From: Patescibacteria group bacterium
Lineage (GTDB): Bacteria; Patescibacteriota; Gracilibacteria; UBA1369
Assembly: GCA_963169655.1 (NCBI GenBank)
Contig: CAUJCM010000004.1
Location: 186,001-250,000, forward strand
Direction of reading: 5' to 3'
DNA length: 64,000 nt
Positions 54,475-63,035 of the stretch are shown in pieces; the stretch's first letter is position 1; the number at the start of each line of letters is the position of its first letter. A program made the translations under genes and the position numbers. Below the pieces are notes generated by a model. It saw only the letters and a list, made by a program, of their open reading frames with translations. It searched no databases and was not told the DNA's origin.

Positions 54475-57303
54475 TTATTTTCCTCCAAGTAATTTAGGAT
54501 TTTTTTCGATAGCATTTTGGAATCTAGCCAAGAATCTTGCCATATCTTCTCTTGTTGCAAATTCTTGAATTGTATTTGAATTGAATTCATTCTTTGTAAT
54601 AATGTTAAATTCAATTCCAAAGGCTATAGACCTGTACATCCAAGCTGTATCTGGATTATTTCTGTATGCTAATGCAAATGGAGGCATACTACTGTCACTT
54701 ACACTTGGTGTGTAGCCAATTACTGAAGTAATTGATTGATCAAGAAGGGCTAAGATTTCAATATATTTAATTCTACCTAATGGTGCTAAAGTGACTGCTC
54801 CAGTTTTAGGATCTTTTCTTCCTCTTAAAATTCCTGAAGCATAAACTGCTTTGAAATTAGCTATTTCCTCATCACTCGATGCTTCAATTTCTTTAGCATC
54901 TGTAAGTGATTTATACCAATCATTTGGTAAATTCCTTACCTTTATTCTTGTATTAAGTTTTAGTTTGGTAATTGTATCTGCCACAACTCTTTGAGCAAAT
55001 AGAGCTGTAGTATATCTTACTTGTGGGGTTTCAGGAGCTTGATCTACTCTGGCAATTTTTTCTCCTAAAGCTTGTAAATCTTTACAGTAAGATGAATCAG
55101 GACCTTCGGCTAAGTAGAATTCTTGATCACCTACTTTACAAGGAGTAATTGACACTTTTGTTACTACTGGGGTTGGAGTTGAAGTTGTGGTAGTGGTTGT
55201 GGTTGGTGTTGGAGTCGTAGTTGTTCCAGTGCCTTTATTGCCAGTATCGTTGTTGTTTGTGCCAGAACCTCCTTTGTTGCCAGTGTCATTATTGCCTAAA
55301 TCATCATCACTTTGAATTTGACTTGTCTTGAATGAGAAACTAGCTTCTGCTTTACCAAAGCTCAATGAATATGTTTTTCCTTTTTCGATTCCTTGTGGTA
55401 AATGAGCTGGGTCAAGAGCAAATTGGATAAATTCCTTCTTCATTGTAATACCTAAAAAATCATTATAATAAGTTTTTTCATTGAGTTCGTCATAAGGGAT
55501 TACTATTTTTGTATCAATAATTTTTGGAGATAAGGATGACTCAATCAAGGTTTTTAAATTGCTGTCATTTTTATTGTCTCCAAACCATTTAATTAAACTA
55601 GAATAACAAGCTCCATCTATACTCAATCCTACTGGATTATTATTTTTATCATAGAATTGATATGTGAAAGTAATTTTGTCAGTTGCATCTTTCTGAGAAG
55701 TTGGTGAAAATTTTGCAGAATCGAAAGCTATACATCCTGCTTTATCTTCAATATTATTGTCTTCTTGATTAAATTGATCTGCTTGCTCACTATTAGGATC
55801 TTCATCGTTACTATCAGGAATACTTTGAGCTTTATCGTCTTTTATTTTAAATAAATAAGCTAAATTTAATCTCTCATCATTTCCTTTTAATCCAATAATC
55901 TCCATTACATATAGAGTATTAGGATTCAATAATACATCTTCTGCTAATTTTAATTTATGAGTGGAGCTATCATAATATGTTTTAAAATTATTAACTAAAG
56001 CATAAGATCTACCGGATTTAGTGTTATCACTTGCTATGCTCTTTCTAGATATGAAACTATTTTGATTATATTTACTTGGATCTAAATTAAATGTATACAA
56101 AGTCTCTTTACCTTTTGTTTTGTTATATTCATCAAATAATTTTATATTAAATTTAAATTGAGTAATTGTATCTTCACATAAAGCTACTCCCTTCTCCTTA
56201 CTAACTACATTTAGAATATTTGTGATGGAATCTGATTGGCTACTTGAGTCATATTGCATAATCTTTGCATCTGGGGGGCTTTGTTTTTCTGTGAAAGAAT
56301 AGTTATTTAGAGTTGGATAAATCTCATCTGTACATTTTGTCTCTATAATTGGTTCTACTTTCTTTTCTTCATCCTGAACATCAAAGCGTAAATTCATTAA
56401 TATAGTTGGTGTACTATCTACTACATAACCAATACCTAAATCATAAATTTTATTTGTATCGTTTAAATTAATATTTAGATCTTTTAAATGAAAATAATTA
56501 ATAGTTTTTGTAGGATCAATTTCTATTAATCTCATTGATTTTAAAGAATCTAAAGGATTATTAGAATCTTCAGCAGCAAAAGCTTTTTCAAGATTCATAA
56601 AGTTAAATGAACTCTTGAATGTTCCTAAATTTTGTAATTGGTTTGATAATCCATTTTGTAGCATTGTGCCTCCTAATGGTACTGTTCCAGGAGTTAGAGC
56701 TTTTCCATTTTGTGTTTTTGTTGATCCTGAGCCTGTTTGTGGTGCAGTCATACCTTCAAGACCAGAGAAATTTGGTGCCAAGTCATTTGATGTTGAACTA
56801 CCTGCTATACCAAAATTAGTAGGGTTAACTTTTTCAAGTGTACCAGTTAGTGTATCATCTTCTTTAATAGAAAGAACAGGAGTTTTAACTATATCATTGC
56901 TGGGTAAAGTAACTATTGGTATCGTCTGGTTAATTGACAAACTACTTTTATCAAGTTCAAATTTAAATAATAAATCATTGGTATCTTTTTTATTAATAAT
57001 AGTAAATGCTGTATCCTTACCTGTGTTAATTTTAATTCTTCCATTATCAACATCATCTTTCCAGACTGATAATTTTGAATTACCTAACTCAGAGTTTTGT
57101 TCGCTTTTTATTTCATCAAAAACATAACTACTAAATGAAACTTTAGTGTTTTGGCTTTCAGAAAAAGGAATTTCTTGAGTAACTTCCTGTGTCGCCGCCC
57201 CCTTAAACAATCCTCCACTTTGATTGGAATAAACAGCGAGTCCTATGACTCCTACGACTAAAAATGCACCTAGTGCAATTAGCCATTTCTTTATATTTTT
57301 CAT
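54475..57303 (-). CDS. Large membrane-anchored surface protein, paralogue 2
   Basis: The 942-residue protein has the same N-terminal signal anchor as the gene at 50775 (one Asn/Ser difference in the first 35 residues). The middle (about 40-700) is largely different, with Cys-containing beta-rich units (KCTDEIYPTLNNYSF and AGCIAFDSAKFSPTSQKDAT). A Thr/Pro linker (TTTTPTPTTTTTTTSTPTPV) leads to the same SLH-like C-terminus (NLPNDWYKSLTDAKEI, ILRGRKDPKTGAVTLAPLGR, ATREDMARFLARFQNAIEKN). It is transcribed in the same direction as paralogue 1 with its own promoter and terminator. Function unknown. Confidence 0.6.
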   Translation of the reverse strand: MKNIKKWLIALGAFLVVGVIGLAVYSNQSGGLFKGAATQEVTQEIPFSESQNTKVSFSSYVFDEIKSEQNSELGNSKLSVWKDDVDNGRIKINTGKDTAFTIINKKDTNDLLFKFELDKSSLSINQTIPIVTLPSNDIVKTPVLSIKEDDTLTGTLEKVNPTNFGIAGSSTSNDLAPNFSGLEGMTAPQTGSGSTKTQNGKALTPGTVPLGGTMLQNGLSNQLQNLGTFKSSFNFMNLEKAFAAEDSNNPLDSLKSMRLIEIDPTKTINYFHLKDLNINLNDTNKIYDLGIGYVVDSTPTILMNLRFDVQDEEKKVEPIIETKCTDEIYPTLNNYSFTEKQSPPDAKIMQYDSSSQSDSITNILNVVSKEKGVALCEDTITQFKFNIKLFDEYNKTKGKETLYTFNLDPSKYNQNSFISRKSIASDNTKSGRSYALVNNFKTYYDSSTHKLKLAEDVLLNPNTLYVMEIIGLKGNDERLNLAYLFKIKDDKAQSIPDSNDEDPNSEQADQFNQEDNNIEDKAGCIAFDSAKFSPTSQKDATDKITFTYQFYDKNNNPVGLSIDGACYSSLIKWFGDNKNDSNLKTLIESSLSPKIIDTKIVIPYDELNEKTYYNDFLGITMKKEFIQFALDPAHLPQGIEKGKTYSLSFGKAEASFSFKTSQIQSDDDLGNNDTGNKGGSGTNNNDTGNKGTGTTTTPTPTTTTTTTSTPTPVVTKVSITPCKVGDQEFYLAEGPDSSYCKDLQALGEKIARVDQAPETPQVRYTTALFAQRVVADTITKLKLNTRIKVRNLPNDWYKSLTDAKEIEASSDEEIANFKAVYASGILRGRKDPKTGAVTLAPLGRIKYIEILALLDQSITSVIGYTPSVSDSSMPPFALAYRNNPDTAWMYRSIAFGIEFNIITKNEFNSNTIQEFATREDMARFLARFQNAIEKNPKLLGGK

Positions 57304-57447
57304 TTTTATTCTGTTATTAGAAATAAAATTATCATAATATTATACACTATTTTTAATTTTGGTCAAAGCATTGGTTTAAGAAAATTTTATTTTCATTTAT
57401 AGTCTCTAAGTAATCCACCCCGTCAGCCCTGCAGGCTGCCACCCCTC
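57209..57447. repeat. Duplicated block, copy 2
   Basis: It matches 54100-54338 at offset 3109 without indels; differences include CTGTTATT for TTGTTATT and one base near 57335. The match ends within the palindromic element. Confidence 0.8.
57339..57366 (-). promoter_or_regulatory. Consensus promoter of paralogue 2
   Basis: On the minus strand: TTGACC, a 16-base spacer and TATAAT, identical in layout to the promoter at 54230. Confidence 0.7.
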
Positions 57448-57458
57448 AAGAGGGGAAT
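57415..57458. repeat. Interspersed two-hairpin palindromic element, copy D
   Basis: The cleanest copy: CCACCCCGTC, CAGCCCTGCAGGCTG, CCACCCCTCAAGAGGGG and AAT. It lies upstream of both paralogue 2 and the divergent gene at 57581. Confidence 0.75.
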
Positions 57459-57580
57459 GTAACTGTGGCTAAAGCCCCCTCTAAACCTCGCATTTTTTAA
57501 AATATTAATTTTTAATTTGCTTTTATATAATTTCTTTGTATATTTGTTTTGCAATCATTCTGATTAAGGAATTTTAATTT

Positions 57581-58891
57581 ATGGCAGTCACTTATAGTGT
57601 TAAGTTCAAAAAATTGAACTTTTCAGGTAAAGTCTTAGTTGAAAAAGAAGGAGAAGTTGTTTTTGACCGTAAATATTTGCGTCTTAAAGGTAAAGGTGCA
57701 AATGATCATGGTGAAATAGTTAACTTCACCGATATTAAAGAAACTAAGGCAGAAAAAGAAAAATTTATTTTTAATACTTTTAATAAAGAGCAATTTGAAT
57801 TGTCGAGGTTTGGCGATAGCGTAGAGAATTTTTTAGTAGACTTCTATAAATTAAAAAATGAGTTTTTTGTAGAGAATATGTTTATGAGAATTGGTTCTTT
57901 ATTATCTAGTTTTGATTGTAGTGTGGAAATAACTAATCAATTTGGTAAATCTATTAATAAAGGTTTATCTCAACTTCATATTTATGAAGGTAGTTTAGTT
58001 TTCATTCCAAAAATGTCTGATGCTTTTGCTGTGAACTATAATTTTATGAAGAATCATCAATTTTTGGAAGATGAATATATTCTTCAACTTGAAAGTGATA
58101 GTGGAACAAAAATTAATATTTCAAGACTAGGTTCTCACTTTGAAGAAGTTCAAGAAATAATTGAGGACTGTTTAGAAAAACTATATCAAAAAGTCTTAAA
58201 TAATTTGAATCAAGTTCTTCCTGGATTCTCAATAGCTACTTTGCTAAAACTTGCCTATTTAATCAAAGAAGGAAAAGCTATTGAATTAAATGTACTAAAA
58301 AAAATTGATGCCGGACTGCCTAGTAAAATTATGGAATTGGCAATTGAAGGGAATCAAGAACTAGCACAAAAAATTCAGTTTTTAAGAAGTTTAGATAAAG
58401 ATGAAAAATTTTATCTTGGCTTTTCAATGCAAGAAGATAAAGAAGCAAGAGAAATTAAAATAAAAGCTTGGTTTTTATGTGCTTTGCCTACATTAAATAC
58501 AATGGCACTAGGTATCAGTAATGCTACAAATGATCATCGAGTATTCTTCTTTAGAATTGTGATGGAGCAAGGATTTGCAATAGAGAAAATGGAGGGAAAA
58601 GTTTTAGAAATTAATCAATGTATGGTTCTTTTTGATTATGATTTAAGTCCACTTTTAAAAAATAAATTTGAGCTAAGGAAAACTAAATATAAAGTTGCAA
58701 TTTTAAGAATGGCATTCTTGAGATTATTTAGAAGGTCACTACTTGGTTTTAGCCAATCTAGTAATTTGGATCAATTTAAAGATGATGCAAATCGCTATTT
58801 TACTTTAGCTAAAGTAATGCAAAAACCAACAATGAGGCATAGTCAAATTTTTAAACCTACTTTAAAGAATAAAAATCCTGATTTAGATTGA
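57581..58891 (+). CDS. Uncharacterised 436-residue protein
   Basis: The protein is predicted cytoplasmic with no signal peptide or membrane segment. The first 200 residues look like two PH/GRAM-like beta modules: VTYSVKFKKLNFSGKVLVEK, KYLRLKGKGANDHGEIVNFT, then LSQLHIYEGSLVFIPKMSDA and YILQLESDSGTKINISRLGS. The second half is helical and ends with a basic tail. I do not recognise the family. It ends in TGA and has its own upstream region after copy D of the palindromic element. Confidence 0.55.
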   Translation: MAVTYSVKFKKLNFSGKVLVEKEGEVVFDRKYLRLKGKGANDHGEIVNFTDIKETKAEKEKFIFNTFNKEQFELSRFGDSVENFLVDFYKLKNEFFVENMFMRIGSLLSSFDCSVEITNQFGKSINKGLSQLHIYEGSLVFIPKMSDAFAVNYNFMKNHQFLEDEYILQLESDSGTKINISRLGSHFEEVQEIIEDCLEKLYQKVLNNLNQVLPGFSIATLLKLAYLIKEGKAIELNVLKKIDAGLPSKIMELAIEGNQELAQKIQFLRSLDKDEKFYLGFSMQEDKEAREIKIKAWFLCALPTLNTMALGISNATNDHRVFFFRIVMEQGFAIEKMEGKVLEINQCMVLFDYDLSPLLKNKFELRKTKYKVAILRMAFLRLFRRSLLGFSQSSNLDQFKDDANRYFTLAKVMQKPTMRHSQIFKPTLKNKNPDLD

Positions 58892-58916
58892 TAGATTTTT
58901 AAAAGATGTCTAAAAT
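58888..58916 (+). promoter_or_regulatory. Promoter of trxA
   Basis: TTGATA, a 17-base spacer and TAAAAT. The -35 overlaps the stop codon of the gene ending at 58891. Confidence 0.55.
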
Positions 58917-58945
58917 GTTATTGATATTTTTTAAACAAAATCTTT

Positions 58946-59266
58946 ATGGCACTAGAATTTACTGATCAAAATTGGGACAAGGAAGTGATGCAATCTGAAC
59001 TTCCTATTCTTGTAGATTTTTTTGCAGAGTGGTGTGGACCTTGCAAAATGATGGGACCAATCATTGAAAAATTAGCTACTGAATATCAAGGAAAAATAAA
59101 GATTGGAAAATTAAATATAGATGAAAATGAAAAACCGGCAGAATTTATGATTCAAAGTATTCCTACATTGATTTTCATTAAAAATGGTGAAGTAGCTCAA
59201 GCTCCACTTATTGGATACAAAAGTGAAGAAGAATTAAGGAGTCATATTGAAAAAATAATTGCTTAA
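58946..59266 (+). CDS. trxA: Thioredoxin
   Basis: The 106-residue protein has the active site FFAEWCGPCKMMGPIIEKLA and the cis-Pro region MIQSIPTLIFIKNGEV, the normal thioredoxin layout. It reduces disulfides in the cytoplasm; no thioredoxin reductase is seen in the window. It is convergent with rnhA, whose 3' end contains its terminator. Confidence 0.95.
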   Translation: MALEFTDQNWDKEVMQSELPILVDFFAEWCGPCKMMGPIIEKLATEYQGKIKIGKLNIDENEKPAEFMIQSIPTLIFIKNGEVAQAPLIGYKSEEELRSHIEKIIA

Positions 59267-59275
59267 TCTATTCAA

Positions 59276-59773
59276 TTAAAACATAGAAGCCTGCTTATTT
59301 TTTTTAAGAAGCAGGTTTTTATTTTGTTTAGTTTTATTTTGTGATTTAGTTTTATTTTGAAATTCTTCAGCTTTTTTTAAAGCTAATTGGTCACAATAAT
59401 TATTATATATATTCTTATGATGAGCTTTTACCCAATCAATTTTAAAATTAATTTTTGGTAATATTTTATCTATCTCTAACCATAGATCTTGATTGGCTTT
59501 TTTCTTCCAACCCTGATTAATGGTTTGTACAATTAAATTTGAATCTGAATAAATTTGTAATTTTTTATCCGGATATTTTTTTAAAAAATATTTTAAGGAT
59601 TCTAAGAGAGCTGTCATTTCCATTCTATTATTTGTTGTATCAACTTCTCCACCAGATTTTTGATCAAAAATATCTTTAAGATTATTATTTTGCTCCTTTA
59701 AAACAATAAAGGCCCAACCACCTGGTCCAGGATTGCCAATACAACTACCATCTGTATAAACGATCATTTCCAA
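59276..59773 (-). CDS. rnhA: Ribonuclease HI
   Basis: It degrades the RNA strand of RNA-DNA hybrids. The 165 residues carry the four acidic residues: Asp in VYTDGSCIGNPGPGGWAF, Glu in TNNRMEMTALLESLKYF, Asp in QIYSDSNLIVQTINQGW and Asp in NIYNNYCDQLALKKAEE, plus the catalytic-loop His (VKAHHKN). The C-terminal 25 residues form a Lys/Gln/Asn-rich tail beyond the normal fold; its DNA includes a terminator for the convergent trxA. Confidence 0.94.
   Translation of the reverse strand: MEMIVYTDGSCIGNPGPGGWAFIVLKEQNNNLKDIFDQKSGGEVDTTNNRMEMTALLESLKYFLKKYPDKKLQIYSDSNLIVQTINQGWKKKANQDLWLEIDKILPKINFKIDWVKAHHKNIYNNYCDQLALKKAEEFQNKTKSQNKTKQNKNLLLKKNKQASMF
59290..59320 (+). terminator. Terminator of trxA, embedded in the rnhA coding end
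   Basis: The stem CCTGCTT / AAGCAGG (59290-59296 with 59309-59315) is followed by five T on the plus strand. It encodes part of the rnhA C-terminal tail on the other strand. Confidence 0.6.
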
Positions 59774-59879
59774 TGTTTTTTATTTTTTATAATATTTTTA
59801 TTTATCACTCTTTTAATTTAACAGAAGATAAAACTTTTTTAAATTATAAAATATATTCGTATATTATTAGATAATTTTG

Positions 59880-59909
59880 TTGCTATTTTTGTCAAAGTTT
59901 TGGTATTAT
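59880..59909 (+). promoter_or_regulatory. Candidate promoter of the histone-like gene
   Basis: TTGCTA, an 18-base spacer and TATTAT. A small hairpin, TTTTGG/CCAAAA (59917-59932), follows in the leader. Confidence 0.4.
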
Positions 59910-59959
59910 ATATTTGTTTTGGAAAACCAAAATAAATAATTATTTAAACACAAAAAATT

Positions 59960-60112
59960 ATGCCAGTAAAAAAGAAAGCAGTAAAAAAAGCTCCTGCTAA
60001 AAAAGTAGCTAAGAAAGTTGTAAAAAAGGCTCCTGCTAAAAAAGTAGCAAAGAAAGTTGTAAAGAAAGCTCCTGCTAAAAAGGTAGCCAAGAAAGCAACT
60101 AAAAAAAGATAA
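59960..60112 (+). CDS. Histone H1-like Lys/Ala/Pro repeat protein
   Basis: The 50-residue protein is too short for many gene callers. It starts MPVKKKAVKKAPAKKVAKK and contains three copies of a 13-residue unit (APAKKVAKKVVKK, the last one changed at its end), ending KKATKKR. There are no acidic or aromatic residues. It resembles the C-terminal tails of histone H1 and bacterial H1-like DNA-binding proteins (HctA/HctB, AlgP), so a nucleoid protein or RNA-binding factor is inferred. It has its own terminator and a promoter-like region. Confidence 0.7.
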   Translation: MPVKKKAVKKAPAKKVAKKVVKKAPAKKVAKKVVKKAPAKKVAKKATKKR

Positions 60113-60134
60113 TTGAATTTTATCAAAAAAAATG

Positions 60135-60158
60135 AGCCCTAAAATAGGGCTTTTTTTT
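60135..60158 (+). terminator. Rho-independent terminator of the histone-like gene
   Basis: The stem AGCCCTA / TAGGGCT (60135-60141 with 60145-60151) is followed by a run of eight T. Confidence 0.8.
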
Positions 60159-60225
60159 ATTTTCATTTTATGTGTTTCCTTGTATGCTAGGTAATAATAG
60201 AAAGTATTAGTGAAAAATAAATTAC

Positions 60226-62694
60226 ATGGCAAAGAAAAAAAAGAAAATTGAGAAGAGTAAAAAGAAAAATAAGTCTTTAAAAAAGCAGAAAAAAGTAGAA
60301 ATAAAAAAACCATCACTAGAAGTAACTAATAGTGATAAAAAAGAAATTAAAAAAGATACAATAAAAGTATTGGACAGTGAACAATTACTACCTTTGAAGG
60401 TTGTGGGGACAATAGATAGTGAAAATCTATCTCCTAGTAAAAAGCCTGTGAGTAAATGGAGGAAATTATCTTCTAAAACTTATGAAAGATTAAAAAGTTT
60501 ACTATTTCCTATAAAAATTATTTTAATAATTGTTCTCATATTTATAGTCTTAATAGGAATTGGAGTATTTACAGTCTTTCATATTTGGGGGCAAGACTTA
60601 CCAGATGTAAGAAGTTTAAAAGAAACAAATTTTGCAGAAACGACGACAATTTACGATAGGTCCGGGAATGTTTTATATAAGATTTTTGGAGAAGAAAACA
60701 GAACTTATTTACCTTTAAAATCTATAAATCAAAAAGTAATAGATGCTACAATTTCAATTGAAGACAAGAAATTTTATAGTCATTTTGGATTTGATCCGAT
60801 AGGTATTGTCAGAGCGCAATTAAATAATTTAAAAGAAGATAGTAAGATTCAGGGAGCTTCTACTATCACACAACAATTAGCTAGAAATCTATATTTATCT
60901 CCCGAGCAAACTATTGATAGAAAAATTAAAGAATTACTTTTGTCATTACAAATCGAATGGTATTTCACAAAAGATGAAATTTTAGAAATGTATTTAAATA
61001 AAATTCCTTATGGATCTAATGCTTTTGGAATTGAGGCAGCTTCAAAAACTTTCTTTAATAAACCTTCTTCTCAATTAACATTACTTGAATCTGCGGTGCT
61101 AGCATCTCTACCGAAAGGAACTTCAAGATACTCACCTTATGGGTCTCATGTACAAGATTTAATGGGATATTGTAAAGTTGAACAATGTAATTCGCCTGAT
61201 GATACTAACTATGTTTGGGGAAGGAAAGATTTTGTTTTACAAAGAATGCTTGAAGATAATAAAATAACTTTAGACCAATTTTTAGAAGCTTGGGAAGAAG
61301 GATTTGATTTAAAATTTGAAGTATTAAAACAAACTATTGTGGCTCCTCACTTTGTATTTTATGTAAAAGACTATTTAGAAAAAAAATATGGTCAAGAAAT
61401 GGTAGAAAGTGGTGGCTTAACTGTAATCACAACTTTAGACCCTACTTTACAAGAGAATGCTGAAAGAATTATTAATGAAAAATATGAAAGTAATATTAAA
61501 AAATATGGAGCTAATAATGCAGCTTTAGTTTCATTAGATCCTAAAACAGGAGGTGTACTTGCTATGGTTGGATCAGTTGATTATTGGAATAATGATATTG
61601 ATGGACAAGTCAATGTAACAACAAGTTTGAGACAACCTGGATCTGCATTTAAGCCATTAGTATATGCTAATGCTATAAATTCTTCTGGAATGGGATCTGG
61701 AACAATTTTGGCTGACTATAAAACTAAATTTGCAGACAATTATATTCCTGTGAACTCAGATAATACATATCAAGGTAGAATGACCATTAGAAAAGCATTG
61801 GCCACTTCAAGGAATATCCCTGCAGTTAAAGCTTGGTTTATTGGTGGTGGTGAAGAAAAATTATTGGAATTTTTAAATAAAGTAGGCGTTAAAAGTTTGC
61901 AAGAATATAAAGATAAATATAATAGTAATCCTGAACGAAAATGGGATTTTGCTTATGGACCTTCCATGGCTTTAGGTAGTGGAGAAGTAAAATTGTTGGA
62001 TTTGGTTGGGGCTTTTGCAACCTTTGCTAATAATGGAAGATATAATCCAGTTAATCCAATTTTAGAAATTAGAGATAGAAATGGAAATGTGATTGAAAAA
62101 CAAGAAGATAAGGGTGAACAAGTAATATCTTCTGAAACTGCATTTATTATTAATTCTATTTTATCTGATGTTAGTGCTAGACCTGCTGGTTCATGGAGAA
62201 ATAATTTAACTATTGCAGGTCAAAATATAGCTGTAAAAACTGGTACTTCTAATAAAAAAATTGGCAAAACTAATTACCCTAATAATTTACTAACAATTGG
62301 CTATACTCCCACTATTATTTCTGGAACTTGGGTTGGTAATTCTAATGGGAAACAAACTTTTTTAAGTGCCTGGGGACTTTATACTGCTGCACCAATTAAT
62401 ACTGCTTTCCTTGCTGCTGCCCTAGAAGGTAAAGAAATGGTTCCATTTGATCAACCAGAGGGAATTATAAAAGTAGGAAATGACTTCTACCCTCCAAATT
62501 GGGAAAAAAATAAAACTTATGATACATTCAAACCTTTAGTTTTAAAGGATTGTAGCGATGAAGATAGGAAAAAAGATCCTGTAGCATGTAAATCTGCTGA
62601 ACAACAGGCTAAAGATGATGCGGCTAAAAAGGCTACTGAAGATGCAGCTGCCCAAGCGAGAGGACCTGAAAGACCTTTAAATACAGGAGAGTAA
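60226..62694 (+). CDS. Class A penicillin-binding protein (PBP1A-like)
   Basis: The 822-residue bifunctional peptidoglycan synthase has a Lys-rich cytoplasmic N-terminus (about 1-90) and a transmembrane helix (about 99-120). The GT51 transglycosylase domain (about 150-320) includes EDKKFYSHFGFDPIGIVRAQ, GASTITQQLARNLYL and LNKIPYGSNAFGIEAA. The transpeptidase domain (about 430-720) has the active-site Ser in RQPGSAFKPLVYANA (about 472), SRN (about 530) and KTGT (about 670). The C-terminus is Ala/Asp-rich and low complexity. It is the only PBP in the window. Confidence 0.94.
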   Translation: MAKKKKKIEKSKKKNKSLKKQKKVEIKKPSLEVTNSDKKEIKKDTIKVLDSEQLLPLKVVGTIDSENLSPSKKPVSKWRKLSSKTYERLKSLLFPIKIILIIVLIFIVLIGIGVFTVFHIWGQDLPDVRSLKETNFAETTTIYDRSGNVLYKIFGEENRTYLPLKSINQKVIDATISIEDKKFYSHFGFDPIGIVRAQLNNLKEDSKIQGASTITQQLARNLYLSPEQTIDRKIKELLLSLQIEWYFTKDEILEMYLNKIPYGSNAFGIEAASKTFFNKPSSQLTLLESAVLASLPKGTSRYSPYGSHVQDLMGYCKVEQCNSPDDTNYVWGRKDFVLQRMLEDNKITLDQFLEAWEEGFDLKFEVLKQTIVAPHFVFYVKDYLEKKYGQEMVESGGLTVITTLDPTLQENAERIINEKYESNIKKYGANNAALVSLDPKTGGVLAMVGSVDYWNNDIDGQVNVTTSLRQPGSAFKPLVYANAINSSGMGSGTILADYKTKFADNYIPVNSDNTYQGRMTIRKALATSRNIPAVKAWFIGGGEEKLLEFLNKVGVKSLQEYKDKYNSNPERKWDFAYGPSMALGSGEVKLLDLVGAFATFANNGRYNPVNPILEIRDRNGNVIEKQEDKGEQVISSETAFIINSILSDVSARPAGSWRNNLTIAGQNIAVKTGTSNKKIGKTNYPNNLLTIGYTPTIISGTWVGNSNGKQTFLSAWGLYTAAPINTAFLAAALEGKEMVPFDQPEGIIKVGNDFYPPNWEKNKTYDTFKPLVLKDCSDEDRKKDPVACKSAEQQAKDDAAKKATEDAAAQARGPERPLNTGE

Positions 62695-62719
62695 AAATAT
62701 TATTTAGATTAAATTATTT

Positions 62720-63031
62720 ATGAAAGATATAGGGGTTATAAGTAAAGATATTATTACCAAAAATAGAATTATTTCAGCATTAAAAGAACAAGATTATAAT
62801 GTGACTGTGATAAATGGGGCTATATTTGATGAAAATGCATTTGACTATATTTTATTAGATTTAAATGATCCAATGGCTGATTTAATTATTAAAAATTATG
62901 CCAAAAAAATTATTGCTTTTGGTTCGGCAAGTGATGATAAGAAGTTAAAGATGGCAAAAGATGGAGGAAGTTATCGTGTCTATAAAAATGGAGAATTTTT
63001 TAAGAAAATCTTACTGAATTTTAAATTATAG
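62720..63031 (+). CDS. Receiver-like small protein
   Basis: The 103-residue protein looks like a shortened CheY-type alpha/beta fold: GVISKDIITKNRIISALKEQ, then DYILLDLNDPMADLIIKNYA with an Asp at the phosphorylation-site strand, then IIAFGSASDDKKLKMAKDGG. The acidic pocket near the N-terminus is not obvious, and the length is below the usual 120, so phosphorylation is uncertain. It lies 25 bases after the PBP gene and four before the methyltransferase. Confidence 0.5.
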   Translation: MKDIGVISKDIITKNRIISALKEQDYNVTVINGAIFDENAFDYILLDLNDPMADLIIKNYAKKIIAFGSASDDKKLKMAKDGGSYRVYKNGEFFKKILLNFKL

Positions 63032-63035
63032 TAAG

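Noticed and set aside
59906-60316. 136-residue Phe/Ser/Leu-rich frame on the minus strand
   Set aside because: It is the antisense reading of the Lys/Ala-rich histone-like gene and the PBP N-terminus, and it has no independent support.
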